Shown piece after piece: positions 1-6,301 of a stretch of 12,069 bases of DNA; the first letter of the stretch is position 1; each line of letters begins with the position of its first letter. The DNA is from an uncultured Leuconostoc sp. (lineage in GTDB: Bacteria; Bacillota; Bacilli; Lactobacillales; Lactobacillaceae). The position numbers and the translations under genes were made by a program. Below the pieces are notes generated by a model, which was given only the letters and a program-made list of their open reading frames with translations, was not told where the DNA came from and did not search any database. Where the stretch lies: positions 1-12,069 of the forward strand of contig USIU01000020.1 of the NCBI GenBank assembly GCA_900554745.1, in the 5' to 3' direction.

Positions 1-802
1 CCGTGTATTCCCCATCACGCTTTTGATCCATATCAACACCGATGACCCAAACCTTGTGATCAGCCGTTGTGTTTTCGTTTTCGGCCTTCGCTTCGGCAAA
101 GACACCGTTACCTGTTGCGCCCGCAGCTTGGAAAATCACATCAACGCCACTTGCATACATAGCTGCCGCGATGGTCTTACCCTTAGCAGCGTCTGTAAAG
201 GTATTCGCATATTGTGACACGAAGGTTGCCTTTGGATTTGTTGCCAACACACCAGCTTTAAAGCCGGCTTCAAATTGTTCAACAACTTCACCCTTAACAC
301 CACCGACGAAACCAATCTTACCCGTCTTTGACACTGTCGCTGCCGCAACACCGGCAAGATAAGATGATTGTTCTGAGTGGAACATAATTGAGACAGCATT
401 CTTAGTTGGCACTTTCGCTTCAACCATAGCAAAGTCTGTCTTAGGGTTAGCCTTTGCGACTTGATTCATTGCCGGACCACCCATAAATGAGATCCCGACA
501 ACCAACTTATAGTTGGCTTTCACAGCTTGTTGCAAGTTTGACTTAATTTCTGAATTGTCATTTGAGACAAAGTAAGTATAACCGTTTGGCCCTTGCTTTA
601 AGCCGTTCTTTTCACCATAGCGCTTGATACCAGTCCAGGCTGATTGGTTAAATGACTTATCATCGACACCGCCAGTACTTGTGACTAAGGCAACAGAATA
701 GGCATCCTTCTTCTTGTCCCCTGAATTCATGGCAACAGATGTACCAATACCAATAACTGCAACAGCGGCGACAAGGCCACCAATCAATGTTGAACGCTTC
801 AT
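1..802 (-). CDS. BMP/PnrA-family nucleoside-binding ABC transporter protein (3' end cut by window edge)
   Basis: Extracellular substrate-binding component of a nucleoside-type ABC importer (Med/BmpA/PnrA family, PF02608). I translated it by hand from the ATG at 802-800 to the left edge: 267 codons, against about 350-360 for the family, so the C-terminal quarter is missing. Residues 6-25 are a hydrophobic signal segment after MKRS. Family landmarks follow: GGVDDKSFNQ (44-53), FHSEQSSYLAG (141-151), a GFVGG turn (164-168), FQAAGATGNG (224-233) and GVDMDQ (255-260). The start is set by a GGAGG at 811-815, 8 nt upstream. Unusually for this lipoprotein family there is no cysteine near the end of the signal segment. 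SVA (22-24) could be a signal peptidase I site, otherwise the segment stays as an anchor. Transporter ATPase and permease genes are not in the window. The family is clear; nucleoside as the ligand is inferred from it. Confidence 0.9.
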   Translation of the reverse strand, partial: MKRSTLIGGLVAAVAVIGIGTSVAMNSGDKKKDAYSVALVTSTGGVDDKSFNQSAWTGIKRYGEKNGLKQGPNGYTYFVSNDNSEIKSNLQQAVKANYKLVVGISFMGGPAMNQVAKANPKTDFAMVEAKVPTKNAVSIMFHSEQSSYLAGVAAATVSKTGKIGFVGGVKGEVVEQFEAGFKAGVLATNPKATFVSQYANTFTDAAKGKTIAAAMYASGVDVIFQAAGATGNGVFAEAKAENENTTADHKVWVIGVDMDQKRDGEYT

Positions 803-817
803 TTAATTTTCCTCCGA

Positions 818-841
818 CTATATATCTCTCTGTATATATAG
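818..841 (-). repeat. AU-rich inverted repeat in the BMP gene leader
   Basis: Perfect 8-bp arms CTATATAT (818-825) and ATATATAG (834-841) flank an 8-nt centre (826-833). In the minus-strand transcript it forms a hairpin ending two bases before the GGAGG ribosome binding site at 811-815. It lacks a following U-run, so it is not a terminator. It could affect ribosome access or mRNA stability, or be a DNA operator. The repeat is certain; the role is unknown. Confidence 0.5.
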
Positions 842-886
842 AAATTATTTGTGTTGGCTAAGCTAGGCTTAAATACACCGTCAATT

Positions 887-915
887 ATCATACCAGTAAT
901 TTTTTATCAACGCAA
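887..915 (-). promoter_or_regulatory. Sigma-A type promoter of the BMP gene
   Basis: On the minus strand there is TTGCGT (915-910), a 17-nt spacer, then TATGAT (892-887). A TG one base upstream of the -10 makes it an extended -10 promoter. It lies about 85-110 bases upstream of the BMP start codon and gives a leader containing the AU-rich hairpin. Confidence 0.6.
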
Positions 916-1073
916 GACATAATTTGATCAACTTTCTCATGATTTAATGATTCACCACTCAAGGCCGCAGTGTCCGCTTATTTTTGGCTCGTTACATCAA
1001 ATGGCAAAATTTAAAGTTAATTTGTTCGACTTTTCACAAGCATGCGTATATACTTACTTATTGTAATAAACAT

Positions 1074-1087
1074 CACGAACATTCGTG
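1074..1087. promoter_or_regulatory. 14-bp palindrome before the DoxX gene
   Basis: CACGAA (1074-1079) and TTCGTG (1082-1087) are perfect 6-bp arms around CA. The palindrome lies 7 bases before the AAAGGAG ribosome binding site and downstream of any plausible -10. That is a typical place for a repressor operator or a small leader hairpin. CGAAC resembles a LexA half-site, but the second half does not fit the Gram-positive SOS box. No specific regulator is assigned. Confidence 0.4.
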
Positions 1088-1109
1088 CATAATAAAGGAG
1101 AGAAATATT

Positions 1110-1640
1110 ATGATTTTTTGGTTACGTCACTCAAAAGTGGCCATGTGGGGATTGACGGTACTCCGGATCTACCTCGGGTTTGGTTGGGCAAAAGACGGGT
1201 TTGAAAAGCTCACTGGGCCTAAGCCTTTCGATGCCTCAGGTTTGATTATGAGTGCGATTAAGCATCCTGTTACGGATCCAAGCGGGGCGAAGGCCTTTCC
1301 TTGGTATGACTGGTTCTTGTCAACATTCACCAATAATGGACACAATACGGCGTTCTTTTCATTCTTAGTGTCATGGGGTGAACTCCTTGTCGGCCTTGGT
1401 CTTATTTTCGGGACATTAACAATCGCCGCCAGCTTCTTCGCACTTGTTATGAATTTCTCATACTTAGGTGCCGGTGTCGTATCAGTTAACCCAACTTACA
1501 TTTTGATTGGCGGTTTACTATTGATTTCTGGCTACAATGCTGGCAAAATCGGATTGGATCGCTGGGTAACCCCATTCCTCCGTTCAAAGTTGCCTTTCCT
1601 CAACAATGACATCGACGTCAATGCGCCCAAAGCTAATTAA
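1110..1640 (+). CDS. DoxX-family integral membrane protein
   Basis: A 176-residue membrane protein of the DoxX/DoxD superfamily, small four-helix proteins linked in various bacteria to quinone/thiosulfate redox chemistry or oxidative stress. Its role in lactic acid bacteria is not well defined. The family signature is an N-terminal helix with VLRIYLGFGWAKDGFEKLTG (residues 18-37). About three further hydrophobic helices follow, around 83-104, 106-120 and 126-145, with SWGELLVGLGLIFG in the second. Between helices 1 and 2 is a longer loop (about 38-80) ending FPWYDWFLSTF. The tail is hydrophilic. The reading frame is open to an ATG at 984, but the ATG at 1110 is preferred: AAAGGAG lies 9 nt upstream, MIFWLRHSKVAMWG begins the DoxX domain, and the extra 42 codons cover the promoter region. 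It stands alone as one transcription unit ended by a terminator at 1690-1711. Confidence 0.85.
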   Translation: MIFWLRHSKVAMWGLTVLRIYLGFGWAKDGFEKLTGPKPFDASGLIMSAIKHPVTDPSGAKAFPWYDWFLSTFTNNGHNTAFFSFLVSWGELLVGLGLIFGTLTIAASFFALVMNFSYLGAGVVSVNPTYILIGGLLLISGYNAGKIGLDRWVTPFLRSKLPFLNNDIDVNAPKAN

Positions 1641-1689
1641 CGACGTCATGACCAAAGGTAACCTGACTATTTAATCAAGATTGCATCAC

Positions 1690-1711
1690 AAGACCCTTAG
1701 GGTCTTTTTTT
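1690..1711 (+). terminator. Intrinsic terminator of the DoxX gene
   Basis: AAGACCC (1690-1696) and GGGTCTT (1700-1706) form a 7-bp stem with a TTA loop, followed by a T-run to 1711. It lies 50 bases past the stop codon. Confidence 0.85.
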
Positions 1712-1734
1712 ATGGCATCATCCAAGCATTTGCC

Positions 1735-1764
1735 TTGTCGCGGCGCCAACGCATTCTGTATAAT
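1735..1764 (+). promoter_or_regulatory. Promoter of the alpha/beta-hydrolase gene
   Basis: TTGTCG (1735-1740), an 18-nt spacer, then a perfect TATAAT (1759-1764). The start codon is 32 bases downstream. An imperfect dyad ATGAG/CTCAT (1763-1767 and 1773-1777) overlaps the end of the -10 and could be an operator at the transcription start. Confidence 0.6.
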
Positions 1765-1795
1765 GAGCTTAACTCATCTATGCTAGAGGTGCATC

Positions 1796-2698
1796 ATGCA
1801 ATTTAAAGACAAACCTTACCATTTCATTCCTGCAACCATCCCTGAGGCCGCCCAGACTATCATCCGTGACGTGGCTTATGGTCCTGATTCGCACCAACAT
1901 TTAGACATTTATTTACCAACTAATCAGCAAGCCTCCCCCGTTATTTTAGATTTATATGGTGGTGGCTTACTACGCGGACAAAAATCTTCTTTTAAACTCA
2001 ACCCAAGTCTACGCTTTTTAGCTGATGGTTTTGCGGTGGTCAGTATGGCTTATCGTTTAAACTCCCCTAGGCATAACCAGTTCCCAGCACAATTGGCTGA
2101 CATTAGCGCTGCGTTGCATTTTTTGGCCCAACAGGCCAGCGCGTATCATTTAGATATGACGCACATAACACTGATTGGTGAATCGAGTGGTGCGCAATTG
2201 GCCGTGCTTGCCGCTGCCAGCTTTTCTGCCGGTATGCCACTAGGCCCACTATCACCAACAGATCTAGCAACCTTACCGCCAATCCAACGCGTCATTGGCC
2301 TATATGGCCCTTATCAAGTCGATCAAATGGGCCCACAATTTCAGCAACTCGGCATCACCCCCCAGTTTCCAGAAACGGGCACAGCCGATGCCTTTGAAGG
2401 CATTATGTTAGACCACCACGCGCCAGCAACTGTGCCAAAACGCGTGCAACAGGCCAATCCGGCTACTTATTTGACGCCACAAATGCCACCCCTTTTCTTA
2501 ATTGCTGGGACCAAGGATCCGGTTGTCCCTTATTTACAAAGTGTGACACTTGCCCAACAGTATCAAATAGCCACACAACGCCCTGCCAAAACCTTGTGGG
2601 TACCAGGCGGTGTCCATGGGCCAGCCGATTATGATACGGATGCCATTTATCAAGAAAAATACCAGTTTATCACCCAAGCACCAAAAAACGACGCCTGA
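1796..2698 (+). CDS. Alpha/beta-hydrolase, esterase/lipase-like
   Basis: A 300-residue cytoplasmic serine hydrolase of the alpha/beta-hydrolase fold (carboxylesterase / BD-FAE-like group). It probably cleaves short acyl or aryl esters; the substrate is unknown. The catalytic triad is readable: nucleophile Ser130 in GESSG (128-132), Asp241 in GTKDP (238-242) and His274 in GGVHG (271-275). The oxyanion-hole strand reads LDLYGGG (51-57), with Tyr where the HGGG motif of this group has His. No signal peptide is seen. The start has AGAGGTG a few bases upstream (1785-1791) and a consensus promoter at 1735-1764. The gene ends against the convergent HAD gene, with only two bases between the stop codons. 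Its last codons (KNDA-stop) form one arm of the shared terminator. Fold and triad are confident; calling it an esterase rather than another hydrolase is family inference. Confidence 0.85.
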   Translation: MQFKDKPYHFIPATIPEAAQTIIRDVAYGPDSHQHLDIYLPTNQQASPVILDLYGGGLLRGQKSSFKLNPSLRFLADGFAVVSMAYRLNSPRHNQFPAQLADISAALHFLAQQASAYHLDMTHITLIGESSGAQLAVLAAASFSAGMPLGPLSPTDLATLPPIQRVIGLYGPYQVDQMGPQFQQLGITPQFPETGTADAFEGIMLDHHAPATVPKRVQQANPATYLTPQMPPLFLIAGTKDPVVPYLQSVTLAQQYQIATQRPAKTLWVPGGVHGPADYDTDAIYQEKYQFITQAPKNDA

Positions 2699-2717
2699 GC
2701 CTAGGCGTCGTTTTTTG
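2682..2717. terminator. Bidirectional terminator shared by convergent genes
   Basis: A perfect 15-bp inverted repeat, CAAAAAACGACGCCT (2682-2696) against its complement at 2703-2717, has a 6-nt loop (2697-2702). Each strand presents a GC-rich hairpin followed by six T's, so it works for both the hydrolase (+) and HAD (-) genes. Both stop codons (TGA 2696-2698 and TAG 2703-2701) sit at the loop, and the stem is coding sequence for both proteins. Confidence 0.9.
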
Positions 2718-3519
2718 CTAATAATTGTAAAATTGTCCGCGAGACGCCGTCGTGGTTATTATCAGCCACAACCGGCAAAAAGTCGCCCACTAGCTGCGTT
2801 TTTGGCATGATAAAGGGGTAGCCTACATGGGTTAACATCTCAATATCATTGCCACCGTCACCAAAAGCCACAACCTGCGTCATATCAATCCTTAAATGGT
2901 CAGCTAATACTTGTAGCCCAACCGCCTTGTTTACCCCTGCTGGGACAATATCAATCGCCCCGGTGCCAGTTTCGGTCACATGCACAGTATGCCCTAATAC
3001 TTGCTTCGCCGCCGTATAGAACTGACTTTCATCAAAATGACGCCAATTCATCGTCACTTTAAAAATTGGCACCTTAATGTCGGCAACATCATCAAAAATG
3101 ACAATCTTTTGAAAATACTTCAGATGCCTGTCCATCACCAAATCAGCAAAGGCTCGTGGGATATAAGCGGTATCATCCGTTGAGTAGACCACGCCTTGGT
3201 CTGGCTTTGGCTCAAAATTAGCGATTAAAGCCGCAATTTGCTGTAACGTCGCATGTGGAATCGCCCGTTCATAGAGCACTTGTCCGTCGCCTGACACAAC
3301 CCGCGCACCATTATTTGACACAAAACTGATGCCGTCATTTAAAAAACCTGCCAATAACCGATTAATCCGTGTCTGATGGACACCTGTCGCAATCGCAAAG
3401 GCAATATGCCGTGCTTTCAGTTGTGTGAGTACCATCCGAAATAACGCATGATCAAATGTCTTATCATCCGTTAAGAATGTGCCATCTAAATCTGTTGCAA
3501 TCAGCTGAATATTTGCCAT
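2701..3519 (-). CDS. Cof-type HAD-IIB family phosphatase
   Basis: A 272-residue haloacid-dehalogenase superfamily hydrolase of the Cof/YidA (IIB) type, cytoplasmic Mg-dependent phosphatases acting on sugar phosphates, flavin nucleotides or related small phosphoesters. Motif I is DLDGT (10-14, nucleophile Asp10 and acid/base Asp12). Motif II is Thr45 in AIATG. The motif III lysine is probably Lys198 (GVNKAVG). Motif IV is GDGGND (220-225). The IIB cap domain lies between about 85 and 185, and the length is normal. The start is fixed because motif I begins only nine residues in and an in-frame stop lies shortly upstream. The ribosome binding site is poor (GCGGAA about 10-13 nt away), suggesting low expression or translational coupling. 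No terminator separates it from the FAD-protein gene 92 bases upstream. The substrate cannot be read from sequence. Confidence 0.9.
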   Translation of the reverse strand: MANIQLIATDLDGTFLTDDKTFDHALFRMVLTQLKARHIAFAIATGVHQTRINRLLAGFLNDGISFVSNNGARVVSGDGQVLYERAIPHATLQQIAALIANFEPKPDQGVVYSTDDTAYIPRAFADLVMDRHLKYFQKIVIFDDVADIKVPIFKVTMNWRHFDESQFYTAAKQVLGHTVHVTETGTGAIDIVPAGVNKAVGLQVLADHLRIDMTQVVAFGDGGNDIEMLTHVGYPFIMPKTQLVGDFLPVVADNNHDGVSRTILQLLAKNDA

Positions 3520-3571
3520 GAGTAATGTATTCCGCTTCTATTTTTTCGCACTGTCGTCTATATCCGTGTTT

Positions 3572-3598
3572 AGTTTACCACATTTGGGCCATTATCAA
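3572..3598 (-). promoter_or_regulatory. Possible promoter of the HAD phosphatase gene
   Basis: Minus-strand TTGATA (3598-3593) and TAAACT (3577-3572) are separated by 15 nt, with TGG just before the -10 (extended -10). The spacing is short, so the extended -10 would have to carry it. It lies in the gap between the FAD-protein stop and the HAD start. Confidence 0.35.
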
Positions 3599-3611
3599 TA
3601 TGACTGATCGC

Positions 3612-5474
3612 TCAGGCATACGCCAAAATCCGTTGGGCAATCCAGGCGCCTTCACGTAAAATAACCGTATTGACCCCAGGTCGCGGTATCACCGTGCCAA
3701 ACCACTTGAGCCCTTCTAAGGTAATGCCATAAATATACAAATGCGGCACTTTATGACCATTTTTATCAATCACTTCAAAAGTTTGTCGATCAAAGGTCGG
3801 CGCCCCTAGCTGATAGGTTGACCCGTCTGCACGTGTCAGTGTTGGTTGGACAAGTAACCCTTGCGCTCGCAAATTTTCAATCACGGGGTTTTTTGAAATG
3901 GCCAGATTAGTGGCCCCCAAGCGCGCTTCAATTAATGCATTCCCCCGAAATTCTTGCTGCCGCGCGTCACGTGCGACAAATTGTTGTTTCTCAGTATCCG
4001 TCTCAACATGAATCTGTGGCGCAGTGACTTCAAAGACACCAGCCTCAATCAAAGCCAGCAATTGTTCAAGCCGTTCAAGTGGTGGCCCGACCGACACTAA
4101 AACATCGAATGGTTTAAACTGACTGAGGAATTTTTCGTACTCATCCGCGTCAAAATAATCATGTTCCACAATATAACGAATCCGATCGCGGATATCACGC
4201 ATAATATCAAATGCACCGGCAAATGGGGCATGTTTATTACCCAGTTTAGCATCCGCAATATCTGCCCGCAAATATGCTTTAAACCATGTTGGATAGTCCA
4301 CATCCTCTGCCAAATCACGGGCTGGATGACGAATTAAATCAATATCAAATGCTGGCACATCTGTGAGGCCAAAGACTTGGGCTGTCGCTGCTAAATCATC
4401 ACTGGTTAACAAAGCTTGGCGTAAAGCTTCAGCTTGGTCATAAGGTAACCGATTTGGCATCAACTCGAGTTGATTTAAAATATATTTGTAAGTCAGCTCT
4501 TTTACCACTAATTTCTCAAAATCATCATATTGCAAATGGCCGCCACCAGCTGCTCGTAAAGCATCTAGTGCTGGTAGTGTGAAAAATTTTGGGACGTATA
4601 ATTCACTGGTATCCTTTTCGTTCACGCCACGAGCGTGTAGCGGAAAACCACCACGTGAACCCGCAATGACGTGTGGTTCATGACCTGAAGGCAAATAGCG
4701 CAATTCACCGACATCATTCCGGACGAATTGCCCCCCTTTCCCCACAGTTAAAGCGAATAAATAATCAAAAAAGCTCAAGCCAAGCCCGCGGATAATAACG
4801 GTATCCTTTTCATCAAAGACTGACAAATCAGCTTCCGCTGGATGAGTTGGCGCCACATACTTTAACTGATGTTGCACCGCAAAAGCTTTAAAGGCAGCTT
4901 CTTCTGCTGATAACGTATCATCAGAATGACCCAATGCCATGACCACTTGATCGGCTAAAATTTGCGTCCCATCGGCTAACGTGAGTTGGAATTTCTGCGC
5001 TATCGGGGTCACTTGCGTCACAGCTTGTTGCGTAAATGTCAGCGTTTGATTTGGTCGTACCCGCTGGGTTAACCAATCAAAAAACCAGGCTGCATAGACA
5101 CCCATCATTCCCCGCGTCGCAAAATCGCCTGGTTGCTTTAAGCGGGCAACTTCTTGTTGATATGCTGGCGCAAATTCGGGATGAGCGGCTAAAAATGTTG
5201 GCGCTTGTTCAGCCAGCCATTGGCGCAAATTTGGCCCTGGTAGTGGCTTCCCACCATTTTCGATGGAATCATCATTGAATAAGGTAATTTGATCAATCAC
5301 CGTATTCATTAAGAATTGTTGATTTTGGGGTATGAACGGATCCCATACACGACCACCAATCGCATAGGGATCAAAAATTTGAATATCGAGCTTGGTATCA
5401 TCCTCAGCGAGATTAACGAGCCGCTCTGCGACAGCCAGACCCCGCGGTCCAGCACCAATAATTGCAACTTGCAT
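3612..5474 (-). CDS. FAD/NAD(P)-binding protein (NAD_binding_9 type)
   Basis: A 620-residue cytoplasmic flavoprotein-like protein. The N-terminus is a Rossmann dinucleotide-binding motif, VAIIGAGPRGLAVAERL (3-19), with an acidic residue ending strand 2 (IFDPY, 33-37). A long segment with QQFLMNTVIDQITLF (52-66) follows, then an ALGH segment (180-183), typical of the strand returning to the flavin. A second glycine-rich stretch, IIRGLGLSFFDYL (227-239), resembles the second nucleotide-binding region. This fits the FAD-NAD(P)-binding family PF13454, related in layout to lysine/ornithine N-monooxygenases. Members are common in lactic acid bacteria, but the reaction is not established. The ATG at 5474 is supported by GGAG at 5486-5489 and because the Rossmann strand starts at residue 3. 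It follows the response-regulator gene by 101 bases, with its own strong promoter. Family level is confident; function is unknown. Confidence 0.8.
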   Translation of the reverse strand: MQVAIIGAGPRGLAVAERLVNLAEDDTKLDIQIFDPYAIGGRVWDPFIPQNQQFLMNTVIDQITLFNDDSIENGGKPLPGPNLRQWLAEQAPTFLAAHPEFAPAYQQEVARLKQPGDFATRGMMGVYAAWFFDWLTQRVRPNQTLTFTQQAVTQVTPIAQKFQLTLADGTQILADQVVMALGHSDDTLSAEEAAFKAFAVQHQLKYVAPTHPAEADLSVFDEKDTVIIRGLGLSFFDYLFALTVGKGGQFVRNDVGELRYLPSGHEPHVIAGSRGGFPLHARGVNEKDTSELYVPKFFTLPALDALRAAGGGHLQYDDFEKLVVKELTYKYILNQLELMPNRLPYDQAEALRQALLTSDDLAATAQVFGLTDVPAFDIDLIRHPARDLAEDVDYPTWFKAYLRADIADAKLGNKHAPFAGAFDIMRDIRDRIRYIVEHDYFDADEYEKFLSQFKPFDVLVSVGPPLERLEQLLALIEAGVFEVTAPQIHVETDTEKQQFVARDARQQEFRGNALIEARLGATNLAISKNPVIENLRAQGLLVQPTLTRADGSTYQLGAPTFDRQTFEVIDKNGHKVPHLYIYGITLEGLKWFGTVIPRPGVNTVILREGAWIAQRILAYA

Positions 5475-5537
5475 GTATCTATATTCTCCAAAGCGTTAAT
5501 TAAAACGTCTTATCTATTATTTTGTAAACTAGTTTCC

Positions 5538-5566
5538 ATTATAGTCGGTTTTAACCGCGTTTTCAA
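5538..5566 (-). promoter_or_regulatory. Strong promoter of the FAD-protein gene with an operator-like palindrome
   Basis: Minus-strand TTGAAA (5566-5561), exactly 17 nt, then perfect TATAAT (5543-5538). Inside the spacer lies a dyad, CGGTT and AACCG arms around two bases (5546-5557), placed where a bound repressor would block RNA polymerase. TGAAAACG at the -35 also matches the left half of a CcpA cre site, but the right half is degenerate. The promoter begins only 10 bases past the response-regulator stop codon. Confidence 0.7.
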
Positions 5567-5575
5567 AAACTTAAC

Positions 5576-6301
5576 TTACAGCGCATCAATAGACGACTTT
5601 ACCAGCGCTTGAAGCTGTTTGAAATGCCGCTTTGAATAAGGTAACGCGACACAAGTATCTAATATAACCGTATGGTTGTGACGGTCCAATCGACAAATTT
5701 TATCACGATTAATGACATAGGCCGCATGAATTTGAATTAACTTATCACTCAAATCCGCCAACATTTTCATTGTCGCTCGCAAATCAATCTGGCGTTGCTC
5801 ACAATAAATCGTTGCGCGATGACTGGCTGCAACGTTACTGGCAATATAAATCATGTCATTGACATCCACCGTCTCTTGGCGTCGGTTACTGGGCAAGGTC
5901 ACCATTTCAGGCGATTGCTGCGTTTGCAATGCCAGATGCTGATTGGCGACCCGAATAGCCGACCGAATGCGTTGCCGGAATTTAGTTTCACACATGGCCT
6001 TATCCACAAAATCTAGCGCGCCAATTTGATACTGGTAGCTCATGGCCAATAATTCAGTATGGGTACTGATAATAATAATAGGAGAAACACTATCGAAGGT
6101 ACGAATCGCTTGCGCAACGTTTAGGCCAGCATGCATAACGTGATGCAAAGCTAAATCAAGCAAAATCACTTTGGGTTGGCGATCGGCTTGTAACGCGGCT
6201 AATAGTTGCGCGGGTTGATCAAATAACTGACACGCCCCAATAATTTGCTGTAACCGTTGTTGCTGTTGTGGCTGATCTTCTAAAACATAATAATGGGTCA
6301 A
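5576..6301 (-). CDS. LytTR-family response regulator (AgrA-like)
   Basis: A 241-residue DNA-binding response regulator. Receiver domain about 1-120: acidic pocket Glu8/Asp9, phospho-acceptor Asp49 in VILLDL, Thr80 in IIST, and Lys101 in FVDK. LytTR DNA-binding domain about 132-237, with the typical IYIASN (151-156), a central HAAYVINRDKI (192-202) and the C-terminal LPYSKRHFKQL (220-230). This matches AgrA/ComE/PlnC-type regulators of peptide-sensing systems. Translation starts at a TTG (6301-6299) overlapping the kinase stop TGA, a 4-bp TTGA overlap indicating translational coupling. A GGGGGA stretch upstream (about 6308-6313) serves as ribosome binding site. It is co-transcribed with and presumably phosphorylated by the kinase encoded just upstream. 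Targets are unknown; the FAD-protein promoter immediately downstream is one candidate. Confidence 0.92.
   Translation of the reverse strand: MTHYYVLEDQPQQQQRLQQIIGACQLFDQPAQLLAALQADRQPKVILLDLALHHVMHAGLNVAQAIRTFDSVSPIIIISTHTELLAMSYQYQIGALDFVDKAMCETKFRQRIRSAIRVANQHLALQTQQSPEMVTLPSNRRQETVDVNDMIYIASNVAASHRATIYCEQRQIDLRATMKMLADLSDKLIQIHAAYVINRDKICRLDRHNHTVILDTCVALPYSKRHFKQLQALVKSSIDAL

Larger units (their letters stand above)
803..1109. other. Divergent intergenic region (BMP gene / DoxX gene)
   Basis: This 307-base gap lies between two divergently transcribed genes. The left part holds the BMP ribosome binding site (811-815), an AU-rich hairpin (818-841) and an extended -10 promoter (887-915). 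The right part holds a palindrome (1074-1087) and the DoxX ribosome binding site AAAGGAG (1094-1100). A TATACT at 1049-1054 with TTCGAC 18 nt upstream (1025-1030) is a possible but weak DoxX promoter. I see no purine-riboswitch-like fold and no small gene here. Confidence 0.6.

Noticed and set aside
1074..1087. LexA (SOS) box before the DoxX gene
   Set aside because: Only the CGAAC half fits; the spacing and second half do not match the Gram-positive SOS box.
984..1109. N-terminal extension of the DoxX gene from an ATG at 984
   Set aside because: The added 42 residues are not DoxX-like and cover the promoter/palindrome region, while the ATG at 1110 has a good ribosome binding site and starts the domain.
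4650..4670. A second parS-like CACGTG sequence within the FAD-protein gene
   Set aside because: Only the central CACGTGAA core is shared; the flanks do not form the 16-bp palindrome.
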